From contig CBDCWQ010000021.1 of NCBI GenBank assembly GCA_965223435.1, forward strand, positions 62,001 to 126,000: a stretch of 64,000 bases of DNA, in the 5' to 3' direction. The notes under the pieces were generated by a model that saw only the letters and a program-made list of their open reading frames with translations, made no database searches and was not told the DNA's origin. Of the stretch, positions 26,162 to 38,900 are shown piece by piece. Every line of letters begins with the position of its first letter. The first letter of the stretch is position 1. This DNA comes from CBDCWQ01 sp965223435 (GTDB lineage: Bacteria; Myxococcota; Kuafuiibacteriia; Kuafuiibacteriales; Kuafuiibacteriaceae). Made by a program: the position numbers and the translations under genes.

Positions 26162-29100
26162 ATGAAACGACCCGTATTATCCCAATTCAGGAGGACCCTG
26201 GTCCTGCCGAAGCTGTCTGGTTCCCCGGACAGTAGTTCCATTTTTTCAACTCTGCGCGGTGATGCCGCGCACCATCGACAAAAAGTGGGCTGTGTTGCCG
26301 CTACAATCGGCATTCTACTTTCCTTTTCTTGTCGAGGACCGTCTTCCCCTCAGCACACTGAAGCCGCCCTTCTCGATAGCGTCAGGACGTATTCAGCGGC
26401 AGTGAACCCTTCTGGAGATCAAAGAAAAGATTCAACCGTCCTTTTTGACTTCGAGAACCCTCTAGCTGATAACCGAACTCTGTCAGGTCAAGATCCCGCC
26501 GAGGTAGACTTTGAGTCCTACCGCGGGGCAAACTTCAGCGAATACCATGAAGAGCATAAACGGAGCGGCGGAGGCGGATTTAGGCTCGTTGGCGCAACAT
26601 ACGAAAGACCTCTTTGGATCCAGACGAAAATCAAGGACGAAAACATTGCCCGGCTTCAGCATATGGAGCGGTATTCACATCTACGTATTTGGACAATCTT
26701 GGACGACACGCACAGAAGGGATGAGCACCCGCCCAGGCGTTTGAAACTCAGACTTCGAGTCGTAGATCGCCACGGGGAGATCTGGGCTCATCAGAAACCA
26801 TATGTGGCTGATAAGAGCCTTCCTTCATTTACTCACGGGGAGTATCGTCTCGCTTTGAAACCCTCCGAGTTTGCGCATGTGGATTCAGGGAACAAGCATT
26901 CTCCACTCACCTTCGTAGGTATTCAACAGTTGCAGTTCTATCTCGAAGTTGAATACGAGAAGCCCCCCCCCGGCGTGGATTCTCCGGATAAGCCGCTTGC
27001 TGTTTTCGGCCTGTACATGGACGATATCGAATTGTTCAACGAGAACTCCGCTGGTTCGTCTGATGCGATCTTGGCGAAGACCATCGCTGGAGGCGTCGGG
27101 TCCACGTGGCAGAACGAAAGCTTTCCTAAGCCCTTCCGCGATCCTCCGGCAATCATTGCATCTACCCAAGCTCTCTTGGACCCCGATCCAATCGGCATTC
27201 GGTTTCGAGCGATAGGCAAGACGGGAATGCGTCTCAAGCTCGAAGAAGAAAACTCCACCCGGGATGGAATCCGGCACCCCCGGGAGGAACTCGGTTACCT
27301 GGCCTTTCCCGCCGGTCCAATCTTCGATGCTAAGGGCCAAATCATTGGTGAAGCCGGTCAAGTCACCGCGGGGAATGCCACAAAGAACTTTGACGAATGG
27401 CACCGACAAGTGTACTCGAGAACCTACGATAACCCTGTTGTATTCATGAACCTTAGTACATTCAGGGGTCCTCATCCTTCTCATGTCCGCCTGCGAAATG
27501 TTGGAACTGGATTCTTCGAGTTCATGATTGAAGAATGGGACTACCTGGACGGGCTTCATATTGCTGAAACAATGAGCTACGTGGTGGTTGAATCTGGCGC
27601 CCACCAGTTGTCCAAGGATATGGCAATTCAGGCAGGCACGAGTCGGGGTAACACGACAAGCAGAACATCCCCACCGTGGAAAACCGTCAAGTTCTCTAAG
27701 AAGTTTACTGACATCCCGGTTTTGGTCACTCAAGTACAGACGTTTGATGGATTCCAGGCCGTGGTGACGCGCAACCATGCGATCGACCAGAACGGATTCG
27801 GCTGGCGCCTACAGGAAGAGAAGGCCAACAATGACAAACATGTTGAGGAAACGGCTGCTTTTCTGGCCATGGGCCCGGTTGACTCGGAAATCTCGTTTCC
27901 CGACGATATCCTCGCATGCGACAAACGCAAACCTATCGTTTTTCAGAGTCAGGTTCTCAAAGGACATCTTTCCTACAATGGAACGAAGTTCCGACGAGGC
28001 TGCGGCAAAGAATACAAACATCGAGGTGATGCGTATGGGTTTCGTGTCGAAAGCCACCCGGCCCGGTTCTCCGCCAAGGCTTCCGGTGCAGCAAAGCTTC
28101 TCACACTGCGAAAAGGAGATTGCTTAGAAAGTGAAGATCTTTTTTGTGATCGAACTCAAGGCAAGCGCGAACCAGAAATTAATACGATTCTAGAGCCGGG
28201 AACATACTTTCTCTTCGTAGATGCCTCTAAAGCGAAAGGCGGAGACTACGAGCTCAGCCTCGAGGTTGATACGTTAGAACCCTACGCCCATCAAACTTGT
28301 GAGCAGCCACTGATGATTGGAACCTATAACCAGACCTTGGAAGGCGCGTGGCCTGAAGCGGGAACGCCCGGCCACACCTCGGGAAGCTGCGGCGGAGCGG
28401 GTCCCGAGCAAGTTTATATGTTTCGCACTCACGCGTTATATGACGCTAACCCCCTATATAGTCCTCGTTTTTCGGCATCCAGTTCTGATCCCAATGTGGT
28501 CATCTATTTGCGTCGAAGTCCTGAGTTCGGTGAAGAAACTTGCACTGATCCGGCCTCCGAGATCGGTTGTTTTCGGGAAGGCGGAGTAGGAGAGTCGAAG
28601 ATTGAAGATCTTCTGCTGCCCAAAGACAGCACCTTCTACTTGTTCGTCGACTCCAAAAACTCGCTCGGAGGGAGATATACGGTGGATCTCACCTTCGCGA
28701 AGTTCGACAACAGGGAAATGGGTGGTGCATGCCGTCCAGCAAAGAAGATTGAGGCAAAAACCCAAATCTTGACGGGACATCTAAGCGCCAAGGCTCCTAA
28801 CCGTTCTTACAGCACTTGTACTTTCGACCGCGAGAACACGCAATACGAAAGCTACCCCGAGGTAGTGTATCAATTCGAGCTCAAGGAAGCGACTTACTTT
28901 AAGGCTGACAATCTAAGTTACTTTGACGCTGATAATCTAAGCTCTCGCAGCAAGGTGTCGATTCTTGCTCTTCGCAATAGTCACTGCACCGAAGTGACAT
29001 GCGCGAACCACTGGGGTTCTATTAGGCCGGGAATACTGCCCGCTGGAGTTTACTACTTGCACATCGATTCTGGCAACAACTTCTATTCGGGAGACCGTTA

Positions 29101-29533
29101 CGATGTCCACGTTCAGTTTGGTGACGACGTGGCCTCGGCGTGTGGTGCGGCGCAAGAAATCGATCCGGTGAGGCAGACGCTTACTGGCAAGCTAAAGAAC
29201 AAACCGGGTACCGCGTACGCACAGGGTGACGGGAAGGCGTGCAATAGCGATCTTTCAGAGCATGTCTACAGCTTCGAAGCGACGAAGAATTTGCGATTGA
29301 TTGCCAATGTAACGTATGGAAGTGGCATTACTTTATATGTTCGCAAGGGCGATTGTCGTGATCACCGCCTCCAAGTGGATTGCTCGGGGGGCTATACTGT
29401 GCCAGATTTCGCGGCCTACCTCGATCTTGATCTCGAGCCGGGGAGATACTTTCTCTTCGTCGATTTCTCCGAAGACGAAGATACGGTAACGCCGCGCGAT
29501 TTTGGAACTTACTCCGTAGATCTGGAATTCTAG
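26162..29533 (+). CDS. Modular lipoprotein with H-type-lectin-like and PPC-like repeats
   Basis: 1123 residues with a late lipoprotein signal (VAATIGILLSFSC, Cys 57), so the real start could be internal. Modules in order: a beta-sandwich-like region (about 95-290, FDFENP...); three H-type-lectin-like units (about 300-395, 395-480, 480-575), each with a W-x-x-V/E-F-x-K-x-F/Y-D-x-P-x-V pattern, an R-x-x-x-G-F-x-x-x-x-E-E core and an A-x-x-x-L/V-A end (for example FTDIPVLVTQVQTFDGFQAV, then FGWRLQEEKAN); then four repeats of about 120 residues (about 590-705, 715-845, 860-985, 990-1123), each with a Cys pair and ending in a LEPGTYFLFVDAS/GxYxLxxEV-type strand pair as in bacterial pre-peptidase C-terminal domains. 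It probably binds carbohydrate outside the cell. Codon use looks AT-richer than its giant neighbours. Confidence 0.8.
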   Translation: MKRPVLSQFRRTLVLPKLSGSPDSSSIFSTLRGDAAHHRQKVGCVAATIGILLSFSCRGPSSPQHTEAALLDSVRTYSAAVNPSGDQRKDSTVLFDFENPLADNRTLSGQDPAEVDFESYRGANFSEYHEEHKRSGGGGFRLVGATYERPLWIQTKIKDENIARLQHMERYSHLRIWTILDDTHRRDEHPPRRLKLRLRVVDRHGEIWAHQKPYVADKSLPSFTHGEYRLALKPSEFAHVDSGNKHSPLTFVGIQQLQFYLEVEYEKPPPGVDSPDKPLAVFGLYMDDIELFNENSAGSSDAILAKTIAGGVGSTWQNESFPKPFRDPPAIIASTQALLDPDPIGIRFRAIGKTGMRLKLEEENSTRDGIRHPREELGYLAFPAGPIFDAKGQIIGEAGQVTAGNATKNFDEWHRQVYSRTYDNPVVFMNLSTFRGPHPSHVRLRNVGTGFFEFMIEEWDYLDGLHIAETMSYVVVESGAHQLSKDMAIQAGTSRGNTTSRTSPPWKTVKFSKKFTDIPVLVTQVQTFDGFQAVVTRNHAIDQNGFGWRLQEEKANNDKHVEETAAFLAMGPVDSEISFPDDILACDKRKPIVFQSQVLKGHLSYNGTKFRRGCGKEYKHRGDAYGFRVESHPARFSAKASGAAKLLTLRKGDCLESEDLFCDRTQGKREPEINTILEPGTYFLFVDASKAKGGDYELSLEVDTLEPYAHQTCEQPLMIGTYNQTLEGAWPEAGTPGHTSGSCGGAGPEQVYMFRTHALYDANPLYSPRFSASSSDPNVVIYLRRSPEFGEETCTDPASEIGCFREGGVGESKIEDLLLPKDSTFYLFVDSKNSLGGRYTVDLTFAKFDNREMGGACRPAKKIEAKTQILTGHLSAKAPNRSYSTCTFDRENTQYESYPEVVYQFELKEATYFKADNLSYFDADNLSSRSKVSILALRNSHCTEVTCANHWGSIRPGILPAGVYYLHIDSGNNFYSGDRYDVHVQFGDDVASACGAAQEIDPVRQTLTGKLKNKPGTAYAQGDGKACNSDLSEHVYSFEATKNLRLIANVTYGSGITLYVRKGDCRDHRLQVDCSGGYTVPDFAAYLDLDLEPGRYFLFVDFSEDEDTVTPRDFGTYSVDLEF

Positions 29534-29995
29534 CATCAGTTGGAGCTTGGACTCTTTGAAGTTCAAAGCGCGTTTCCACGAACAGTCTCCGTGAAGGTCG
29601 ACCGTTAGGCGTAAACCTCCACGGGGACTGTTTCTCCATGGACAGCCGAAGGACATAACCCTGGACTGGGCCGAACACGTAAGAACTCGGTCGTACGTCT
29701 TCGCGCTGGCCGACGTCAACTTTACTGGCTCGCTCCTGACCGCTCCGCGGCTCACTGAATAACGGGCAGCCTTTCCCAATGCGTATTTCAGTTTTGCATG
29801 ATCACCAGGGTCGTTCTGGCGGCGAAGGCGAAGCTTGAGTGACCTGGGCTTGACGACAAGACACTTTCTCAAAGGCTTTACGGGAGGCGCGACCGTTGCG
29901 ATCCAGATCGTCTGAATTGCGCCCAACGGGCGCTTCGGACCGCCGAACTTTGACTGAGTCAAGCCTGCTGCCTATGGAGAGCAGCATGGCAAGCG
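29534..29995. other. Gene-free stretch with dyad symmetries
   Basis: About 460 bp between convergent genes. It contains the palindrome CTTTGAA-G-TTCAAAG (29554-29568). It also has a longer imperfect inverted repeat: 29580-29598 pairs with 29615-29633, 16 of 19 positions, with a 16-base loop. Either could end transcription of the lectin gene, although no T-tract follows. No coding sequence was recognised. Confidence 0.5.
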
Positions 29996-32900
29996 CTAAG
30001 GTGTGAGCCATTTACGCAAATCGATACGGATCGGGGTACTTTCTCTGGCGACCTTCGTTTGGTCTAGCTGGCCATCAGGAAGACGAAATTGGCCGATGGT
30101 ACGGCCGGAGACCCAGAGTTCAAATTCGCCGCTTTGGATGTTCTCAAGAAACCTCTTGGTACCCAACCGTTTCACGACACTCTTTTGTGCTCCATGCAGG
30201 TCTATTTGGAGTTCTTGGGGTAGGGAGGTCTTATGCACGTCAAGGTCAAAATAGATGTAATCCACAGGTCCGCGCTCCCGGTGCCGCGGATCAATCTTGG
30301 CGAAATACAGCTCGAGTTCTGAGGGATGGTAGTCGGGCTCATCGTACGTAAAATCCACGCCTAGGTTATACCAGAACCCGCTGCGACCCGCTTTGGGGGG
30401 CCGAGGAGCGAAGGACATCGGAACAGTCGTGGGCTCAAAAGTGCCCGTGTCGGAAAGCGCAAACACCTTTTGTTTTGCGACCGGAAAATACGCAAAAGCC
30501 CGCTTCCATCCAGCGGCCATTCTTGGAAACGCGCCGCTGCCGAAGTAATCTTGAAGGAATATATAGTTTTCGCTTTGTTGGTCCTCCATGAGGCTAAGAT
30601 CTTGGAAGCCGTACTGATCTCGATGCTGGACCACATTCACCGAATAAGCCCTTGGATTCTTGGCGAGCGCCCTTATGAAAGTGGTCCAATCTCGTGAGAA
30701 GATTCCATCCTCAAGGCGCTTTCGAAGCTCGTTTTCATCGTGGGTACTGATGAGCACAATCATGGTATATACGGGATTCATGAGATCCGGGTTAGAAAGT
30801 CTCTCATCGTAACGAACGCGCGACCAGTTATCGACGGTTGGCGGTTGATCGAAACGAGGCGCCCTCAAATACTTGGGGGTTTTCGGTTTTTGGACAACTC
30901 CGTCTGTCCCCAGCGAGGAAAAGTACGCCTTGGTCAGGTGCTCTTTTTGCGACGAGCTTAAAGACTCCCACTGGAGCATGATGACTTGGATGAATTCTTC
31001 TCCGGCTGCTTTCAAAGCGACCGCGCCCTCCTTTCCGGTCAAAATCTGGATTCTGCCAGCCTTGCTTGTCACGGCCACCGGAGGGGAAATGAGGGTCCCC
31101 TCATCCAAAACCGAATCGGTGAGCCCTCGAGCGACATCCGAATCAAAGTCGGTGAGTTCAAGCGAAGAGATCAGTTCACGCTGGTCGCTTTGGTGGCTCC
31201 ACGCGGCCACCGGAGGCAAGGGATCTGTGGCCTTTGCATTGACGGTCCAATGCCACTGATCCTCTTCCTCGCCTGGAGTGACCGCCGCCAGCACATCTTT
31301 GGCTGGAATACTGGGCACGGCGGCCTCGTCGGTGCTGATGTTTGTGGCGGCATAGATCGAAACCCCGCCACGAAAGCGAACCAAATAGTAGGTTGGCTTT
31401 TGGTCACGGTATTGCATGTCGTGGCTTGTCCCCACGGAAGCATGGAAAAGGTCATCAAAAGCAAACAGCCACGAACTGTTGGCACCGGTGTTCCATAACA
31501 GGTTCCATAGGTTGACATCATCTCCGTCTGCGGGGAGCCCGTCCGCAAATACCTTTTCAGAATCCGACGGGCCGACCACGAATTTCGTTTGCCGAAAGTG
31601 CCTACCTGCGGCCTGAAACTTATGATCAGGAACACCGTAAACGTCTGGGTGGCCCACGTAACCCGCACCGTTGTCTAGCCGCTTCAGCCATCCCCAGTAG
31701 TCTCCTCTGAGGTACCGTACGGGAACATGGGTTTCACCGAGAAGGTTCATCGCCGCCAAAAGGGCTTGGTCTGGGGGCCAAGCGATACGAGCGCTGCTGT
31801 CAACATAGACGTGAACCGGCTGCTCCACGTCGATGCCGGTTTTCGCCAATTCCGTAAGCCATTCCTTGAGGCTTCGTCCACCGGGCACAGATGGGCGCTC
31901 AAAGGGTACGTAGTGACCCCGAAGAATTTCTCGGATGGGAAATTCAGAGACGCCCTTTGGGAAGCCGGAAGGACGGACCTCTTGCCCCTTCAATAGGCGT
32001 TGCACGCGCCGATTCCCCAAGAACACCTTCGTGGTGTCTCGGTGTTGGACGATCGAGTCATATTCGTGAGCAAGAAAGGGATCGGTCGACACAAAGTAAT
32101 GGTCCGGGTCCGTGAATTCAAGGTCATGGGTAAACGCGTGGTCTGGGAACCGAAAGGTCTGCCCCGCAGACTGTAAGGAATAGCCACCAAAGTACCGAAT
32201 TTCGGTTGGACTCCCCGCCACGACCTGGATATCTCCAGTTGCGATCCCTTGATTCCAAACCCGGCTGCTGACCACGTCTTGCACCCGATCCTCGAAATAG
32301 ACGATGAGTTCGTCGTTTTCCCCGAGGTGTAGATGGCTAGACGGCGGAACCTCTTCAATAGAAGGCCCTCCTTCATGATGGACGACAAACAAATGGCTGG
32401 CCTTGATCTCCGCTTTGAAGATTCGATAAAACTCCCGATCTTCGATGACCGACTTCTCGCGCTTCTCAAAGTCGAAGTACTGTGCGAAGTTCAGCACATG
32501 GAAATCCACGGGCGACAGATGCCCCGTATCCCCGGACGAGCGGCTTGGTTGCTTTGTTTCTTGGATGATCGCCCGGACGTCCCCAAACATGGACAGAGAA
32601 CGGCCCGCCAAGGCGGTGGCCGCCGTGATGGCCACCGGGACGAAGCCATCCCGCTCGAGTACGACGCCTTCGTTGGTGAGCACTGGCGCCACCCCAGGCG
32701 CAACCAGATCAACCTCTGTTGCTGATACGACCGACCGAGAGGCCGTAGGATCGGGGGTCAGGCGAGTGCTTCCGGCGGTCGACAAAAAGTGTTTGGACTT
32801 GGCCCCCGCTCTCACAATCGCTTCGCTCAGTGTGGCGTTGGGCTCAGCGCCGGAGACAATCAGAATGTCTTGGGCCGCGGCTTCGGCGATCACCTTCTCG

Positions 32901-35900
32901 AGACGCTTATCGATTTCGGACTGAAGTCGAGTGAGCTGTTCCCGATCTGCCTTCGGGAACTGATCCTTGATGGAATAGCTAAGCTTTGGGCTCAAACTGA
33001 TCACCGTGACCTGATGAAGCCCAAACCCATTTAAGTGTTTCCGTCGTTCTTCGGTGGCGGCACGGATCGCGTTGACGACATCAGCGGGGGTTGTCTTGTC
33101 TGGAGGACCAATGTCGAATCCGATGGCGTACGCGCGTTCGGGTTCAGGGTCAACGTCGACAATCGGAGCCTGTTTTTGGACTTCGGCCAGGATGACAGAT
33201 GTGTGCCGGGGCCCCTGGCTCGATTTGCTATCGAGCCTTCTGACGTCACCATCGTACGCCGTGAAGTCATCCACGACCGCCACCGCAACCTCTTCGTTTT
33301 TGTGGCTGGGAAACGTAATAGGAGCCGGTAGTGACTCCGGGAGAGGAAACAGCTTGCGCATTGGATCTTGGGGGGTGATCACGCCTTTCGAGGGAGGGGA
33401 AACAAGACGAACCGGAACTTCGGTTTGCTGAAGAAGGTTCATGGCGGCGAGGACGTCGTGATCGTCCGGGTGAATCGCGGTCCGCCCACTTGGGAGAGTA
33501 TACGCCCGGAGTCTTCGGCTGATACCTTGGTCGATGAGGGCCGCCATGGCAGTTTGGACCTGATGCGCGACGTCTGTGCCGCCCGGCCATCCGAGGGGCT
33601 GGCTGCGAAAGATCTCGTTCACCTTCAATTCGGCAAGCGGATGAGATGGTTCGAGTTCGGTCTTCGGGTCGATCGGTTGTTGGATCTTCTTAGATCCAAG
33701 TCTCGCTTTTTCTTGCTCCGTAACGCGCAAGACAGCGTCATATTGTTTGACCGGAATCGCGTCGCTGGATGCGTAAATGAGATCCCCTGGTTGTTCAACA
33801 CTCAGCTCAGGATGAGGATTGACCCACCGAATCTCTTCGCCGCGCCATTTGAAGACATCGTCGGGGCCCGGTGCCCCAGACCCGGGGATGCCGCCTGGAG
33901 AACCTCCAGGGCTCCCGCGATCATCTATGTTCCCAGTCGTGAACGAGCGCACCGAACTTGTTCGCCACTGGTCCCATCCGGGCAGGGTCGTGGGGCAGCG
34001 TGAAGGGGCGGTGACGCCGAAGGCATCCGAGCTGTGGCGTTGTTTGCAGCTCGGTACGCCGAGTACGATGTCGAGGAGCCATTGGTGGATCCATTGGATG
34101 TAGGTGTCTTTGTAGGCTTCTGGAATGTCAGAGGCGGCGATTTCACCCTCGTACCAGTTCGTCCAAGATCCTGGCTGGTGGTGAATGAGCTTGGGGCCTT
34201 CGTGGTCCGGACTGAGATGGAGCACCACACCCCGGGGTGCTTGATAGAGCCGGTCGAGCGGCTGAAAGAGGCGGAGCTTTCGGTAGACTTCGATGCCATC
34301 CCACGTCTTTTGGAGAATGACGTCTTGGGGAATCGCGCCGTGGACCATGGCGCGAAGGGCCTGGGCGGCTTCTTCTTGTTCTTCGGCAGTGTTGCCCACG
34401 CCAAAGCCCAAGTTGGCCATGATGCTGTCAGAAAACGCTTCCTCCCAATACGAGGGGTACGCGCTCACCATGTCGCGCACGGAGGTGTAGTAGTCTTTGG
34501 GGTTGGACGGTTCGAGAGGCGGGGCCCGTCCAACGTAATCGTAGCCCGCCGGAACTTCAAACGGAACATGTTCTTCCACGACCACCACGTTGTGGTTTTC
34601 GTCTACGAGGAGCTGGTCCACCAGATCGTTGATTTCTTCTTGATGAATCTCTCCGGTGATGGCGGTGAATACGCCGGTCGCGAGGATTTCGGCCAGGATG
34701 AGTTTGAGGGCCTCCCGGGCGCCGAGCTGTTTGATGACCTCGACTCCGTAGACCCAGTAAGCCGCCGCCTCCGGCCGGGGACCCAAAGCGAGAGAGGTTT
34801 CAAGCCCCCCCAAAAATGAGGCCGAACCAAAGAAGCTTTGACCCATCGCCAGGGCTGCGGGAGGGAAAGATGAGGGCGGTGTTTCGAGGGCGTCGTGTAC
34901 ATCGATAAACCAAAGGATCGCTGTACTCGAAGACAGCAAAGTCGAAAGGTCCTGGATCCGTTGACTTGAGTAAGGAAACCCGTGGTCTCGGGTGAAGGTT
35001 TGGGCATTGGCCCATAGCCTCTTTGCCTCGTATTCGAGGCCCTCTCTGCTTTGGACTTCGGGATGGGCGCCGACAAAACGGTGTAAACCGAGGATGAGCC
35101 CCATCGTCGCCTCCAAGTGGTACGATGATTCTTGAAGATCGCTTGGGTTGATGTACGGGTCGCGAAACGCGTTCTGGAAGTAGTGGGTTCCGTAGTACTT
35201 GGGTCCGCTGTCGCTGAAGCCCATCTTTTTGGCAAAACGAAGGATGGTGTACTGAAGGCAACGTTCTAGCCGACTGACATAGATGGAAGGCGCGCCCTCG
35301 TCTGAAGGGGGCAGGTCACGGTAGTCGACGGAAAGGGCCAGCCAGCTGCAATTGTCGATGGCGGTGTGGCTGCTCTTCGAGAAGGTTCCGTCCTCTTGGA
35401 ATGCCCCCCCGGTGACGATACGACCCATCGGGCTTTTGGCGTCTGTGGGCTCGTCGTCTTTCAGCCACGCTTGTTTGTGGGGCTCGCGTTCGGCGAGGTA
35501 CGCCAGCGTTGAAGGGGGTACCTGGTCCCAAAGCGCGTAGAAGATGCCGTCACGAACCTCGTTTCGCCATGCCTCAAGCGCGCCTTTGTTGCTCAACCCG
35601 AGCGCCCCGGTGTGGTTCAGGGCGTGATTGAGAACGCTCAGAACATCGAGGTTATGCTCGGTGACCACATTGCGGGCGATTTCTGGCCGCTTGAGACGAG
35701 ACCAGGCGCGCTCGGAAAGGGTGAAAGACTGCCACGCGTCTTCGGGTATCTCGCCGGCGGCGCACAAAGAAGCGTCGGCACACGCCTTGAGGGCCGGTGG
35801 TTGCGCTTCATCGTAGACGTCGTAGCCGATGGCATCGACGACGCTGTAATAAGCCCATCGTTCATGATGGGCTTCAACCGGGGACGGCTCGCCGTCTCCT

Positions 35901-38900
35901 TGGATAGGGAAGGGTCGGTCGACCGCCTCCAGTCCGCGGGTGCTCCAGCCTGCGGTCATGAGGCTGACCTGTCGGGCCTGGTGGCCGACCTCAAAAGTCC
36001 GCCGATGTCTTTGGAGTCCGAGCAAGGCACTTTGATAGCACTGCCTAAACCATGCCTGCTCTTCGTCTTGAGGCAGATCCGCAAACGCTTCGGAGGTGAT
36101 AAACACGCCGAGGCCATGAATGGCCCACGCGTTGGCGCCGGTGACCAGACGAGGATCTTTGAAGCTGTCGCCGGTGGTGTTCCATGAAAAGTGCCACCCT
36201 TTGAGCTCTTGGGGGTTGGCTTGGTCGACCACCGCATGGCCGCACAGGTAGCGGGCCATGGCTTGGGTTCGTGCGCGATGTTCGGGGGTGGTCAGGCCGG
36301 GAACCGTTTGGCTTCGGGACAGCTGTGCCAGGGCGATGCCGAGCGTATAGACCCACACCCGTTCGAATCCGGCCAGATGAATCGAATCTGGGTCGTCTCC
36401 TTCATAGAGCGACGAGGCGCGGGGATCAAAAGGGACTTGGTCATCGCCGAAGCGATGGTTGGCCGGACGGTACTCCACCTGATACGCGCCTTCTCTGCTG
36501 AGGGGGGGATAGAAGTCCGCATAGTCGTATCGCCCCCCCTCGGAGGCTTGGAGCGTGGTCCGTCGGATGAGGCTTTCACGCTCGGCGATGGCCTTGGTGT
36601 AGTTGAGGTCTGGGTTTGGGTTTGGGTGTGGGGGCACGGCCTCGTCGGTGTGGAACGCGTTCGCCGGGGCCCATGAGACGACGGCTTCGCCCTCGACCAG
36701 TTCCACCTGCATAAGAGGGGGGGATGCGGTGAGGGCCGCATGGGCCCCGGCGGGCGCGCCAGGGTTGGACGCCCAAAGTGGGGCTTGCGGGGAAGCCTCC
36801 AAAGACGCTTCGACGGCGGCGACAAGCTCTTCAGGGGGCGCATCGTACACTTTGACGTGGTGCTTGTTGATGAGTGCGACCTTCACCGTTGGCGGCGCGC
36901 TCGTGGCGCTGGACGGACGTTCTACGGTGGCATCCAGCTGCCGAACGCTTTGGTCGCGGGATGCCCGGGTCGTCAAAATCCGGTTTCGCTTGTGGGCTTC
37001 TTTGGCCTGGTGGACAAAGGCGGCAAAAAAGAGGTCGCCGTCCGCGGTCAGGCTGGGTTCGCCCGCGTAGTGGTCGCTGTAGGCGGCTTTGGTCGTGGTT
37101 TCGGTGTCGAGCGTCGTTCCATGCAGCGGCGCCAAATCAAGCAAGCGCTCGGTGCGCCGCTCTTGGTTGAGAGTGTCTACATTCCAGGTGTGCCCCTGGT
37201 CTCGACTCCGGGCGATTTGGACCCTACCCGAAATACCCAGATCTGTGCTCAGACTTGGCCGATAGTAGGCCACCCCGATTTCGCCACGGCCACTGATGGC
37301 GACTTGAGGCAGGTAGCCGGCGAGCGGTTGGCCTTCAGCCAAGAGGTTCTTCGGCGAAGCCCAGACTTGGCCGTCGTCGGAAGTGGCATAAAAGAGCGGG
37401 TTGCCGTCCGCCTGGTTGGCGTCATGTTGGGGCCCTTTTTCGTACACCGCGATCAGCGAACCCGAAGGCATGTGGGCCACCTTGGGGTACGATGGCTTTT
37501 GTGAAACTTGAGGCGCAAAATGCCCATCGACCACGCTGAGGTTCCACGGGGCGACCGGGTGATGCGCCGAATGTTCCTTCTTCGCTGGGCTCTTCGTGTC
37601 TTCACGGTCCAAAGACCGATGGGCGAAGACGATTTGGTCGTCTTCATGCCATGTTCCTTGATAGAGATACTGGTACTGAAACCCAAGGCCCGCCCACCGG
37701 TGCTCATCGCCCGGCTCATAGGCGGCTTTCCACGTTTGGCGCCAACCCTGTACCCATTTGGTCGGTTGTGCGCGTTGAACAATGGTCGTGCTGTAGATGG
37801 GCTCCGCGTGCATGCGTTGCCAGGCCTCGCTTGGCACCGGATGGTCTTCCCAAAGGCGAAGTTGCTTCGCGATGATCATGACCGATTTCGGGCCGATGTG
37901 AAGAGACGGCGCGTACGCGTAGGCTTCATGGGTTCGGTCGATGTAGGGTCCCATCGGTTGCCCATCCTTTTTGGGATCCGGCTCCTCGCTGATGGGATAC
38001 GATTCATCGCACCAACAGTCCTCGCAATCGCAGCGCCCGTTGGCGCGGGGGGCATATTGGGCCTTGTATTTTACGATTTCGGTTGCCGGCGTACGGACGT
38101 GTTGGTTGAAGACGTTGAGGGGGCGTCCATCGGGGGTGCGCTCGATTTCAAAATCGTACGCGTACAACACTTGGTTGGCTTGATTCCAAGTCATGTGGAC
38201 GTGTCCATCGGGGTCGATGGCGAGGCTGAGGGTTCGCTTCCAGGACGGGTCGGCCTCACCGACCCCTGGGGGGGCTTGAACGATCGATGGCGTGGGCTCT
38301 TGGGCACCGGTGAACATCAGCTGCTTTTTTTGGATGCGCATCAGCGTCATGTCGCCTTCGCGGCCTTTTTCAATCCAAGCGATCACCAATTTTTCCGAAG
38401 AGGCGGCCACCGCGAGTTCGGTGATCGTCCATCCCGGCAAGGCGGTGGCCACCCGTCGTCCTTGGTCTCTTCTGAACGACCCTGCTTTGCCGCTCTTCAA
38501 GGAATGCAAGACTTCGATGTGGTCACCCTGCTCGTCCTTTGCGATGTATGCGAGGTGAACCATGGTCTTTTCGCCGTGGCCGGTGATCACGCTTTTGGGC
38601 ATGGCTGCATGAACGTCGTTCTTGGTCGCAACCGAGGGGGTTTCGAAGTCTCCGAGGCCGATGACGGGCGCACTTTCGACTAGACTGCGGGGCGTTTTTT
38701 GGGACTCGACTTCAGACGCGGTGGTCAGAGGCTGTGGCGTCCTTGCGGTGCCGCCCAGCACTGAGAAGGAAAGCATGCCAGGCGCACTTCGGTAGAGCCA
38801 GTACATTACAGTCGGCTCCAGGCGGTCCCCTACGGAGAGATCTTTGTAGGCCTTGGCGCTGGGATCCCATCGTAAGACCCTATCGACCTGGGGATCATCG

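Noticed and set aside
29615..29640. Rho-independent terminator after the lectin-like gene
   Set aside because: An imperfect hairpin is present (29580-29633) but lacks a following T-run, so I list it only as a dyad.
33700..34820. Plus-strand frames of 200-260 codons inside the 29996 giant
   Set aside because: They are antisense shadows caused by the codon usage of this long GC-rich gene, with no start signals.
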